This document shows, in pieces, positions 1 to 7,778 of a DNA stretch of 64,000 nt. Both the position numbers and the translations under genes were made by a program. The notes under the pieces were generated by a model. It saw only the letters and a list, made by a program, of their open reading frames with translations. It had not been told where the DNA came from and ran no database searches. The stretch covers positions 108,686 through 172,685 of the forward strand of contig SUYA01000001.1 in the NCBI GenBank assembly GCA_015060695.1, written 5' to 3'. Numbering within the stretch: the stretch's first letter is position 1; each line of letters starts with the position of its first letter. Origin of the DNA: Mediterranea massiliensis (lineage in GTDB: Bacteria; Bacteroidota; Bacteroidia; Bacteroidales; Bacteroidaceae).

Positions 1-1
1 A

Positions 2-1018
2 TTTGCGATATATGAATATAAATTGAGTAAAGGAGAATTTGTTAATCATTTCTTTTCTAACGATAAAGAAACAGATGACAAACTACCTAAACACAGAGAG
101 CGTGAAGATTATTTCGGTAGTTTCTTTAAGCAAAAGAAAATGATTGTATATGCACCAGAGGCAACATCTAAAAAAAGTAATTATTCGCCTAATTATACTA
201 TTGATGTGATAGCAAATTATGATAACATTACTTTGCTTACCATTGAAAATAATAAGGTAAAACATACAACAGAAAACAAACAAGATGTAGAGCATGAACA
301 TCACCCATTTTGTCATATAGCAATAGATAATAGAGAGGGGCATTGTTTAATAGCCATAGAAAAATCATCTGCTTTCGATGGAAAGCCGGAAAGAGTATGT
401 AAAATCTTTGTGGAGGGTATGAATAATGAAATGGCAAAGGACAAAATCAATAATCCGAAAGTTCCTACCACCAACATTACATATAAGGAAAAACTAAAAA
501 AGAAAGAAGTTTTTTGGGATACAGTTCATGAAATAAAGCAGCTGTTTAACGATTCTGTCAAACAAATCAAATTGGATTTTGACCGTAGTAAAGTTAAAAA
601 CAATAATGTAAATCCTAATAGCTTAATGGCCTTGATAACCTCTATGGCAACAAAATCAAATACCGATGCTTCTGTTTCGTTTAATAGTGATACTAACGAT
701 GAGGTAAGGTTGGATGAAATTCGTGAGGATTTAGTCCAAATGGCTAAAGTATGTCTTGAACAGAAGGAATATGACCTAATGGTAAAATTCAGAACTTTCG
801 GTATATATAAATTCGGTGCAGATGTAAAAGCGCAATTCGGTATAGATGATAGTGCATTGGAAAAATTTAGTGTAGGGGAAAAAGAATTGGATGAGGATAA
901 TCCTGATAATGGAAATTTTGCATTTGTAAAATGGTTAGATCGTATTTCTATTTTATTGAAAGACTATGAGGACAAAAAACCTATTCTCAAAAGAAGAGCG
1001 AGAAGCCGTAGAAGGTAA
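2..1018 (+). CDS. Unknown accessory protein, 5' end outside window
   Basis: The frame is open right to the window edge, so the true start lies upstream; at least 338 residues are visible. A TTG at 23 could serve as a start but nothing requires it. The protein is hydrophilic and rich in Asn, Lys and Asp, with no signal peptide or membrane segment, and it ends in a very basic tail (RRARSRRR). I recognise no family. It overlaps the next gene by 53 bp, so the two are translationally coupled and probably work together. The DNA is clearly more AT-rich than the island starting near 1950 and the core genes after 5600, which suggests horizontal acquisition. A mobile-element or defence role is possible but not shown. 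Confidence 0.7.
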   Translation, partial: FAIYEYKLSKGEFVNHFFSNDKETDDKLPKHREREDYFGSFFKQKKMIVYAPEATSKKSNYSPNYTIDVIANYDNITLLTIENNKVKHTTENKQDVEHEHHPFCHIAIDNREGHCLIAIEKSSAFDGKPERVCKIFVEGMNNEMAKDKINNPKVPTTNITYKEKLKKKEVFWDTVHEIKQLFNDSVKQIKLDFDRSKVKNNNVNPNSLMALITSMATKSNTDASVSFNSDTNDEVRLDEIREDLVQMAKVCLEQKEYDLMVKFRTFGIYKFGADVKAQFGIDDSALEKFSVGEKELDEDNPDNGNFAFVKWLDRISILLKDYEDKKPILKRRARSRRR

Positions 1019-1805
1019 ATATAGAGATAACCTATTATTTAGGGCATTTGCTACACCTTCTTTGAAGATTTCCAACCAATCTAATAGTTTTGCTTTATCA
1101 ACGGCAGATTTGTTTTACCAATGCTTTTATATTATTGATAATCTAAAAGCATTTAATAAAGAAGAAAGAGAAGCGTATTGCCAATATACATTGCGAGATG
1201 AATTAGAAAATCATCTAAAAGATAAGATTGATGATGATAGTAGTAATGATATAGATAATGCGGTATCGTTGATTATACAAGCTGTAGCCGAATTCTTTTT
1301 GCGTAGTGGTGATAATAGATATTTGGCTACCATTGTTATTCTGAAGGAAAGAATAAAGCCAGATAAATCAATTATAATGGATACGCTTTTTCGTTATGGT
1401 TTCAAGTGTGTAGACAACGAAGAAGTGCAAAACTATATTATCAAATATTTGCAAGGTGATGAATGTTTTTCTGACGATATAAATGATATTATTGATGTGG
1501 TAGAAGAAAAAGAAGATGATTTAGTGAATGTAGTACAATCATCAATCAGAATAGCTCCTAATAAAAAATCATCTGTTGTTCTTCTTCTTGATGCAATGCA
1601 AAAATCAGGTTGGTTTGTTGGTGTGGATAATAAGAAAGTAAATAGAGATAATGCTGTAAATGAAATTTTAAAATTTGCTTTTGGAGAAAAGAAAGATACG
1701 GCAATCGCTCAACTATTAAAACCTTCGGGTAATATAGATAATGAATCAAGAATTCGTAGAATTATAGAAGAAATAATTGATGAATTGAAAAAATATGTTA
1801 AATAA
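966..1805 (+). CDS. Unknown accessory protein, coupled to the preceding gene
   Basis: A 279-residue acidic, mostly helical protein that starts inside the 3' end of the upstream gene (53-bp overlap). No membrane segment, signal peptide or catalytic motif is visible. The C-terminal 90 residues (from about RIAPNKKSSVV to the end) show a hydrophobic helix, then KSGWF, then AVNEILKFAF. This faintly recalls the C-terminal part of RteC-like proteins of Bacteroides mobile elements, but the resemblance is too weak for a name. It has the same AT-rich composition as its partner. The gene is followed at once by a perfect inverted repeat (1808-1842) and a strong terminator (1875-1909), so the pair forms the end of a transcription unit. 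Confidence 0.7.
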   Translation: MRTKNLFSKEEREAVEGKYRDNLLFRAFATPSLKISNQSNSFALSTADLFYQCFYIIDNLKAFNKEEREAYCQYTLRDELENHLKDKIDDDSSNDIDNAVSLIIQAVAEFFLRSGDNRYLATIVILKERIKPDKSIIMDTLFRYGFKCVDNEEVQNYIIKYLQGDECFSDDINDIIDVVEEKEDDLVNVVQSSIRIAPNKKSSVVLLLDAMQKSGWFVGVDNKKVNRDNAVNEILKFAFGEKKDTAIAQLLKPSGNIDNESRIRRIIEEIIDELKKYVK

Positions 1806-1807
1806 AT

Positions 1808-1842
1808 ATTTTAGTAAAATATGCTCGGCATTTTACTAAAAT
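1808..1842. repeat. Perfect 13-bp inverted repeat
   Basis: ATTTTAGTAAAAT at 1808-1820 is mirrored exactly by ATTTTACTAAAAT at 1830-1842, around a 9-base loop. It begins three bases after the stop of the unknown gene ending at 1805. It may be a weak terminator, an operator, or a recombination arm at the junction between the AT-rich pair and the VirE-type island; there is no T-run outside the stem. Confidence 0.6.
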
Positions 1843-1874
1843 AAGCACCCACTTATTACTCCATACTTTTGCTT

Positions 1875-1909
1875 CCGTAATCAGTCGCATACTGGTTACG
1901 GATTTTTTT
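1875..1909 (+). terminator. Rho-independent terminator
   Basis: CCGTAA-TCAG pairs with CTGG-TTACGG across a 7-base loop and is followed by a run of seven Ts. It closes the AT-rich two-gene unit before the island that starts at 1952. Confidence 0.75.
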
Positions 1910-1951
1910 ATCAATTAAATCGGGCTAAAAGGAGGCCTTAGTATTAAATGT

Positions 1952-2224
1952 ATGAAAAAGATTTTTAAGGTTGTATCTCAGTACGAGGTGCAAGAGGTAC
2001 AGAAGAAGGATGGTAGCACCATTAAAAAGTGCACGTTGGTGTTGAAGGACATCGGCGGTGAGTATGAAGACACGTTTGCCGTGACGTTGCTGGGCAACTT
2101 GGCCGGCTGCAAGTTTTACAAAGACGAGCTGGTGTATGCGGTACTTTATTTCACCGTGCATGAGTACAATGGCAACACCTATCAGGAAATTTCGGCACGC
2201 GATGTTCTGAAAATCAATAAGTAG
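1952..2224 (+). CDS. Small OB-fold-like protein of a VirE-type island
   Basis: A 90-residue protein with alternating beta-strand pattern (VSQYEVQEV, KKCTLVLKDIG, DTFAVTLLGNLAG, ELVYAVLYFTVHEYNG, YQEISARDVLKI). This is the layout of small single-strand-DNA-binding-like OB folds such as DUF3127; that family link is by pattern only. It is the first gene of a mobile-type cluster that continues with a VirE-N/DUF3987 protein and a phage P5-like protein, so a role in handling element DNA is a reasonable inference. The GC-richer composition from here to 5476 sets the cluster apart from the preceding genes. Confidence 0.6.
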   Translation: MKKIFKVVSQYEVQEVQKKDGSTIKKCTLVLKDIGGEYEDTFAVTLLGNLAGCKFYKDELVYAVLYFTVHEYNGNTYQEISARDVLKINK

Positions 2225-2244
2225 GGACGCAATACATTGCGTCC
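2224..2244. repeat. Short perfect hairpin, GGACGCAAT palindrome
   Basis: GGACGCAAT (2225-2233) pairs with ATTGCGTCC (2236-2244) around two bases, beginning at the stop codon of the upstream gene. No T-run follows. It resembles the short palindromic units found scattered in many bacterial genomes more than a terminator. Confidence 0.5.
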
Positions 2245-2354
2245 GTGAATGCACAAAACTATTTTTTAAACCCGAGTAAAGGTTTTGGGTTGAGTTCCAT
2301 GGATGAAAAGTGCGCACAATCTTCGCAACTCCAATGCTCAAAAACTTTACAGAA

Positions 2355-2747
2355 ATGACAAAAAATTATATCAACATTAACGGCGAAGTCCGTATGGATA
2401 GTGTGAGCATCATCAACGAGAGTGTAATCAAAGTAAAGCCCTGCACATGGGAGGAAGAGAAAGCAACGGAGGCAATGCCCGAAGGACGCAAACGGCTGAA
2501 AGGCTGCATGGAGATAGCCGAAGGCCTGCAACTGACATTCAGTCCGTACAAAATTGGTAGCCAAGGCAGTAGGTACAAGACGCTGATGCAGACAGAGCAC
2601 TGCGAGGTGAGGCTGACGCAAGGCAAAACGGTGATTGAACGATGGGTGTTCAAACCCACGATGAGTGCCGCCGACATCTGCCAGGCACGCCAACGTGAAG
2701 GGGCAAAGATTGATGCCTATTATCAGAGTTTAGGTTTTAAGTTTTAA
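2355..2747 (+). CDS. Unknown protein of the VirE-type island
   Basis: About 130 residues from the Met at 2355 (MTKNYININGEV); the same frame is open upstream with Mets at 2310 and 2334, so the start is uncertain. No recognised domain. The sequence is hydrophilic with a strand-rich middle (GLQLTFSPYKIG, HCEVRLTQGKTVIERW) and a C-terminal helix. It lies 9 bp before the VirE-N/DUF3987 gene and is surely co-transcribed with it. Similar small proteins accompany this primase-like gene in Bacteroides islands as far as I recall; the function is unknown. Confidence 0.55.
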   Translation: MTKNYININGEVRMDSVSIINESVIKVKPCTWEEEKATEAMPEGRKRLKGCMEIAEGLQLTFSPYKIGSQGSRYKTLMQTEHCEVRLTQGKTVIERWVFKPTMSAADICQARQREGAKIDAYYQSLGFKF

Positions 2748-2756
2748 TGCAGCAAG

Positions 2757-5018
2757 ATGGAAAATTGTTTTACATGTATTGGCAAGGGGCATAGCGCACC
2801 TGTCACACCTGCCACACGCAAGGAGTGGGAGGAGTTGAGAAAGCAACCGTGGTTGGCGGATATGTGCCGCCGCATTGAGCAGGGCGATGAGAAGCTGAAA
2901 GGTCGTTTGCCCATCTGGACACCAAGGTGTGCCGAGTTTAGAGAGAACCACCGCGCCATAAAGGATGCCGTAAAGCCGCTGCCCAGGGCGGTGATGGATG
3001 TGGACGAGAAGGGGCACTCGCAAGAGATTCTCTTGCGCCTGCAGCCGCTGATGGACGAAGGTCGTTGGGAGGTGTTGCTGGTGGAAGAGAGTGTGAGACG
3101 CGGCACACACATCATCCTGACCATCCCACAGGGCATGAGCATGGAAGAGATGCAACAGCGTTTTTCGGATGATATTGGCTACCAAGTGGATAGCAGCACG
3201 AAGGATGTTAGCCGCTGCTTGTATATGGTGCCGGATGATCATACGTTGTACGTCAGTGATAGGCTGTTCGAGGAATTGAAAATTGAAACTATACCTCAAT
3301 CGTTGAAAATAAAAGATGACTTGAACGAGCGTGAGGGAGTTAATGGAGAATTAAGAAATATTTCTGAATTCTCAACTCTCAACTCTCAATTTCCGAAGGA
3401 GTACAACGGTGTGTCATACGATGTGCTGGTAGAGGCACTGACCGAACAGTTGGGTGGTGTGCCGGTGCATGGCAGCCGCAACAACTTCATCTTTTCGATG
3501 GCGTGCCACTTGCGCTATGTGTGCAACGACGACCCTGTTTGGATAGAGCAGGTGCTGCCTACCTACGGGGAAGAGTTATCGAAAGTAAAAGCTACCATTC
3601 GTAGTGCATGCAACAGGGCACAAGCCAGAAACATGCCGCTGCTGATGCAACGAGCCATGCAAGTGGCCAAGGCAAGGTCAATCGTCAATATGCACGGCAT
3701 GCTATTAGCCAAACTACCTCCTGTTATGCCCAAGGGTGTGCCGGCACTTATCGGGTTGCTTGTGTCGAAAGTGCCCGATGATGCAAAGCCTGCCGTGTCG
3801 CATGCCGTATTTCCATCGTTGGCATCCCATTTGCACGACGTGCGCTTCCGCTACATAGACAACACCCTGCACGAGCCTGCCTTTATGTGTGTGCTGATGG
3901 CCAAGATGAGTAGCGGGAAATCGGCAGTGAACAAGCCCATCGAGTATATCCTGGCGGATATAAAGCAACGCGACGAGGTGAGCCGACAACGCGAACAGGC
4001 GTGGAAAGACTCGCTGAACACCAAGGGGGCTAACAAGGAGAAACCGAAACGGCCGGACGACTTGTGCATACAGGTGTTGGTGCCCGACATGACGAACGCA
4101 GCATTCGTTCAGCGATTGGCGGATGCCAAGGGGAAATTTCTCTACACCTCGATGGACGAATTGGAGTTGCTGAACAACCTGAAGACATCGGCCAAAAGCA
4201 ATCAGGTGAGCCAAATCATCCGGTTGGCGTTCGACTGTGCCGAATACGGACAGGAGCGCGTAGGCAGCCAATCGGTGACGGCCAAAGTGCCCATCCGTTG
4301 GAATTGGAATGCCAGTGCCACCATCGAACGGGGAAAGTCTTTCTTCAGAAACGGCCTGACCGATGGCACACTGAGCCGACTGAACTTCTGCACCATCGTG
4401 CAAACAAAGGGTAGTGACATACCTGTGTATGGCAACTACGACGAGGCTTTTGCGGACGAACTGAAACCCTACATCGACGCACTGAATGTTGCCTTCGGAG
4501 AAATAAGTTGCCCCGAAGCCGAGAAACTGGCTCGCCAAATGCTGGAAGAAAGCCGCGACATTGCTATGCTGGCCGACAACGAGGCTTACGAAGTGCTTTC
4601 GTACCGTGCAAACCTTATTGCTTATCACAAGGCTATGGTGCTGTATGTGGCCAACGGGTGTCACTGGGATGACCGAATAGCCGACTTTGTAAGGTGGAGC
4701 AAACAGTATGACATGTGGTGCAAGATGCACTTCTACGGACAGCAGTTGCAAGGCGAGATTGACAAGGAGAACTTAGTGCAGACGCAAGGCCCTCGCAACA
4801 TGTTGGAGATGCTGCCCAACCGCTTCTCGCGCGAAGAGTTGGCTTCTGTTCGATTGGCACAAGGTAAATCGGCTGACCCGACAGCGCAATTAGGCCAGTG
4901 GAAAAAACGGGGATTCATTGTGCAAGACGAAGCTACCTTGGAGTATATAAAAACGGAGTTTTACTTGTCAAGGTACAATGTACAAGAGACCTTGACAACC
5001 TTGACAGTTGACAATTAA
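2757..5018 (+). CDS. VirE N-terminal / DUF3987 primase-helicase-like protein
   Basis: A 753-residue protein of the kind repeatedly found in Bacteroides genomic islands. Residues 1-185 match the VirE-N/BT4734-like domain (start MENCFTCIGKGHS, core HIILTIPQGMSMEEM). From about residue 220 to the end runs a DUF3987-like P-loop domain: Walker A-like MAKMSSGKSAVNKP near residue 382, and an acidic TSMDELELLNNL stretch as Walker B candidate near 465. Members are thought to act in replication or mobilisation of the element; that is family inference. The linker at about 180-215 contains an in-frame palindrome and low-complexity repeats (see findings). It is followed 17 bp later by the P5-like gene. 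Confidence 0.75.
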   Translation: MENCFTCIGKGHSAPVTPATRKEWEELRKQPWLADMCRRIEQGDEKLKGRLPIWTPRCAEFRENHRAIKDAVKPLPRAVMDVDEKGHSQEILLRLQPLMDEGRWEVLLVEESVRRGTHIILTIPQGMSMEEMQQRFSDDIGYQVDSSTKDVSRCLYMVPDDHTLYVSDRLFEELKIETIPQSLKIKDDLNEREGVNGELRNISEFSTLNSQFPKEYNGVSYDVLVEALTEQLGGVPVHGSRNNFIFSMACHLRYVCNDDPVWIEQVLPTYGEELSKVKATIRSACNRAQARNMPLLMQRAMQVAKARSIVNMHGMLLAKLPPVMPKGVPALIGLLVSKVPDDAKPAVSHAVFPSLASHLHDVRFRYIDNTLHEPAFMCVLMAKMSSGKSAVNKPIEYILADIKQRDEVSRQREQAWKDSLNTKGANKEKPKRPDDLCIQVLVPDMTNAAFVQRLADAKGKFLYTSMDELELLNNLKTSAKSNQVSQIIRLAFDCAEYGQERVGSQSVTAKVPIRWNWNASATIERGKSFFRNGLTDGTLSRLNFCTIVQTKGSDIPVYGNYDEAFADELKPYIDALNVAFGEISCPEAEKLARQMLEESRDIAMLADNEAYEVLSYRANLIAYHKAMVLYVANGCHWDDRIADFVRWSKQYDMWCKMHFYGQQLQGEIDKENLVQTQGPRNMLEMLPNRFSREELASVRLAQGKSADPTAQLGQWKKRGFIVQDEATLEYIKTEFYLSRYNVQETLTTLTVDN

Positions 5019-5035
5019 ATTTTGGACACATCATT

Positions 5036-5476
5036 ATGCGCGGATTACGAAACAACAATCCCCTGAACATACGCAACGGAGTGAGCCGTTGGAAGGGGAT
5101 GGAAGAACGAGCAGAGGAGAAGGAATTTGTATGTTTCCTTACCTTGAGTATGGGCTACCGGGCGGCGTGGATATTGCTACGCAACTACCGCCAACGGTTG
5201 CTGAACGAGGGCAAGAGCTACACCTTGGGCAACATCATCGAGCGATGGGCACCACCGGAGGATGGCAACGACAGCAAGGCTTATGTGCGTAGCGTGTTGC
5301 GGCTATGTGCCGGCAAGGTGGCGGGCAGACAACCCCTGCCCATGCCCGACACCATAGAAGGCAAGCCGCTATTCACCGAAATCATAGCGGCCATGACCTG
5401 TGTGGAGAATGGCATCGGCATGGACGCGGTGGACAGGGGCAGCATCGAAAAGGGGTGGGAGTTAGCGTTCGGTTAA
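5036..5476 (+). CDS. Phage structural protein P5-like / muralytic protein
   Basis: 146 residues beginning MRGLRNNNPLNIRNG, with a conserved tryptophan (RWKGM), a FLTLSMGYRAAW helix, and TLGNIIERWAPPEDGND followed by AYV. This is the signature of proteins annotated as structural protein P5 in Bacteroides, related to the phage PRD1 P5 / lysozyme-like group. Such genes usually sit directly after VirE-N/DUF3987 genes, as here. A peptidoglycan-cutting role is likely from the family, not shown by the sequence. It is the last gene of the island; a strong terminator follows at 5511. Confidence 0.75.
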   Translation: MRGLRNNNPLNIRNGVSRWKGMEERAEEKEFVCFLTLSMGYRAAWILLRNYRQRLLNEGKSYTLGNIIERWAPPEDGNDSKAYVRSVLRLCAGKVAGRQPLPMPDTIEGKPLFTEIIAAMTCVENGIGMDAVDRGSIEKGWELAFG

Positions 5477-5510
5477 AATAATATTTGTGTGTATAACCAA
5501 TCATGTTTAT

Positions 5511-5552
5511 CCCTCGTCTTGCTTGTGAAAGTAGGACGAGGGCATTTTTTTC
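5511..5552 (+). terminator. Rho-independent terminator
   Basis: CCCTCGTC (5511-5518) pairs with GACGAGGG (5535-5542) and is followed by CATTTTTTTT. It ends the VirE-type island. Confidence 0.8.
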
Positions 5553-5633
5553 CTCCTCATCAAAATTGGATAATCTGTGCGAAATGCTTATTTTTGTTCC
5601 ATTAATGTTAAATCTATTTTAATCTATCACTTT

Positions 5634-6920
5634 ATGATTGAAAAACTATTTGGTTTCAACCCTAAGGAAACCACCGTGCGAACGGAAATTATGGCAGGTG
5701 TAACTACCTTCTTGACAATGGCTTACATCTTGGCCGTAAATCCAAACATCTTGAGCGAAACGGGAATGGACAAAGGGGCATTGTTTACCACTACGGTGCT
5801 GATGTCGGCTCTGCCTACGATTTTTATGGCGCTGTATGCGAAGTTGCCGCTGGCGCTGGCTCCGGGCATGGGGCTGAATGCATTTTTTGCCTATACGGTG
5901 TGTCTTGTTATGGGCTACTCGTGGCAATTTGCGCTGACGGCGGTGTTCTTAGAGGGGTTGGTATTTTTGTTGCTGACGGTAACAAACCTGCGCGAAAAGA
6001 TTGTAGATGTGATTCCCGATGCGCTGAAGAATGCTATCAGTGCGGGCATTGGTCTTTATATTGCTTTCATCGGATTGAAGAGTGCGGATATTATTGTGAA
6101 CAATGAATCGACATTGGTATCGTTGGGCGACTTGACTACGGGCTCGGCACTTCTGGGGGTTATCGGTATTGTGTTGACATCGGTGCTGCTGGTAAAGAAT
6201 GTGAAGGGGGCACTGCTGTTTGGCATCTTGGCTACTACGATTATCGGTATTCCGCTGAACGTGACGAACATAAGCGGGGTGTTCAGTGTACCACCCTCCA
6301 TAGAGCCTATCTTCTTGCAATTTGAGTGGGATAATATCTGGACTAAGGATATGGTGGTGATTGTATTCACCTTCTTGTTTGTGGATTTGTTCGATTGCAT
6401 CGGCACGGTGATTGGTGTGACCAACCGCGCGGGGATGGTGAAGGCCGACGGGAAGATTCCGCACCTAAAGGAGATTTTCATGGTGGACTCTATCTCGACT
6501 GCTGCCGGTGCGGCGATGGGTACCAGTACGGTGGCGGTATATGTGGAGAGTGCTGCCGGTGTGAACGAAGGTGGACGAAGCGGACTGACGGCGTTTGTTA
6601 CGGGTATCTGCTTCTTGTTGGCGCTGTTCTTCGCTCCGTTGTTTCTGGCTATTCCGGCGGCGGCTACTACACCGGTGTTAGTGTTGGTGGGATTGATGAT
6701 GATGAGTTCGGTGCTGAAGATTGACTTCGATAACTATGCCGAAGCTATTCCGGCCTTTATCTGTGTGTTACTGATGCCACTCACCTACAGCATTTCAGAG
6801 GGTATAGTGTTGGGGCACTTGAGCTACATCCTTATCAATTTGTTGAGCGGAAATTATAAGAAGATGACTATTGGCATGTATCTGTTGGCACTCTTCTTCC
6901 TGATAAAATTCTTGGTATAA
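5634..6920 (+). CDS. NCS2/AzgA-type purine permease
   Basis: Starting at MIEKLFGFNPKETT (5634) it gives 428 residues; the frame is open for 19 more codons upstream but homologues begin here. The protein is an inner-membrane permease with about 12-14 helices of the AzgA/PbuG branch of the NCS2 family, which takes up adenine, guanine or hypoxanthine with protons. Visible family marks include EIMAGVTTFLTMAYILAVNP at the N-terminus, LAPGMGLNAFFAYTV, and FVDLFDCIGTVIG. It is followed 20 bp later by a shortened DUF5020 (Tsx-like) channel gene, which would have supplied nucleosides across the outer membrane. The exact base preference cannot be read from the sequence. Confidence 0.88.
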   Translation: MIEKLFGFNPKETTVRTEIMAGVTTFLTMAYILAVNPNILSETGMDKGALFTTTVLMSALPTIFMALYAKLPLALAPGMGLNAFFAYTVCLVMGYSWQFALTAVFLEGLVFLLLTVTNLREKIVDVIPDALKNAISAGIGLYIAFIGLKSADIIVNNESTLVSLGDLTTGSALLGVIGIVLTSVLLVKNVKGALLFGILATTIIGIPLNVTNISGVFSVPPSIEPIFLQFEWDNIWTKDMVVIVFTFLFVDLFDCIGTVIGVTNRAGMVKADGKIPHLKEIFMVDSISTAAGAAMGTSTVAVYVESAAGVNEGGRSGLTAFVTGICFLLALFFAPLFLAIPAAATTPVLVLVGLMMMSSVLKIDFDNYAEAIPAFICVLLMPLTYSISEGIVLGHLSYILINLLSGNYKKMTIGMYLLALFFLIKFLV

Positions 6921-6940
6921 CTCTTTTCTTTTTACACGCT

Positions 6941-7204
6941 ATGAAAAAATATTTCTTTATGGCTGTGATGGCCTTCTGTTCGGTACAACTTTCGGCACAA
7001 CTAAACGTGCAGATGCACTATGATTTGGGCGATGCGCTTTATGGCGACGAACTTTCTAACCGCCAGCACCTAACGGCTACGGTGGAGAATTTTAAAGCTG
7101 ATAAATGGGGAAGCACGTACTTCTTTGTTGACGGAAATTTTGCTAATAACACCATGGAGAGTGTCTATGCCGTACCTACCTTGGCGGTGAAGTGGACGTT
7201 TTGA
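6941..7204 (+). CDS. DUF5020 outer-membrane channel, internally deleted remnant
   Basis: Only 87 residues: a signal peptide (MKKYFFMAVMAFCSVQLSAQ), then the family N-terminus LNVQMHYDLGDALYG and DKWGSTYFFVD, then directly a C-terminal beta-strand ending AVPTLAVKWTF. Full DUF5020 proteins (nucleoside-channel-like barrels) are, from memory, well over 200 residues. The start and end are both family-like, so the middle appears removed by an in-frame deletion near 7130-7160. A barrel cannot form from so few strands, so the gene is probably non-functional although it has no stop or frameshift. It lies directly behind the purine permease, consistent with a former outer/inner-membrane purine uptake pair. 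Confidence 0.7.
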   Translation: MKKYFFMAVMAFCSVQLSAQLNVQMHYDLGDALYGDELSNRQHLTATVENFKADKWGSTYFFVDGNFANNTMESVYAVPTLAVKWTF

Positions 7205-7229
7205 TAGTTAGTCTTTTTATGAGTGCTTT

Positions 7230-7754
7230 TTACTCTTGCGCAGCGTGCAGGATGAAGGTGGTGGCACCGATGGTGACGATGGCTCCGTCTTCGATGCGGA
7301 TGCGGTCTTTGTCGCCCAGGATTTCGTTGTTGAGGAAAGTGCCGGTGAGACTGGGGGCATCGCGCAGGGTGTAGATGACCTGGCCTTGCTTGTTGCGACG
7401 CACGTTGATGATGCAATGGCGGCGATCCATGCTCATATCCGAGCTCTCGATGGGCACCTGAATGGGGGCACCGGGCTGGCGACGGCCGATGATGTTATCG
7501 CCCTCGCACAGGGGCAGTACCTGCTTGAAGCCAAATACGTTTTCGATGACCGTGATGCTTCCCCATGAATCTTTGTATGCCTCTTCGTCTAATTGTTCTT
7601 CTTTACGGGGAGCTTTCATCTTGGTTTTGCCTAACCGGATGCTGAACTGCTTCTTGCAATGATCGCACACGAATACCAACGATTGGCCTTCGCTATACTT
7701 GGTTTCGTCGAATGTAAGATAGTTTTCGCACTTGGGGCAACGGATTCGTTTCAT
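7230..7754 (-). CDS. FHA-domain protein with N-terminal zinc ribbon
   Basis: 174 residues. The N-terminus has a two-CxxC zinc ribbon (CPKC at residues 5-8, CDHC at 30-33). From about residue 80 there is a forkhead-associated domain: NIIGRR, then SSDMSMDRRHCIINV, then LRDAPSLTGTFLNNEIL and DGAIVTIGATTFIL. These carry the Gly-Arg, Ser-Arg-His-like and Asn residues that read phosphothreonine peptides. No membrane segment. It follows, on the same strand and 24 bp downstream, a HU-CCDC81/SPOR protein; both may belong to envelope or division control. The phosphoprotein partner is unknown and no Ser/Thr kinase lies nearby. Confidence 0.85.
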   Translation of the reverse strand: MKRIRCPKCENYLTFDETKYSEGQSLVFVCDHCKKQFSIRLGKTKMKAPRKEEQLDEEAYKDSWGSITVIENVFGFKQVLPLCEGDNIIGRRQPGAPIQVPIESSDMSMDRRHCIINVRRNKQGQVIYTLRDAPSLTGTFLNNEILGDKDRIRIEDGAIVTIGATTFILHAAQE

Positions 7755-7778
7755 CGGACAGAGAGGCGTTTTAGGGGG

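Noticed and set aside
3714..4751. 345-codon minus-strand frame
   Set aside because: It is a shadow of the VirE-N/DUF3987 gene, which has recognisable domains; the minus frame has none.
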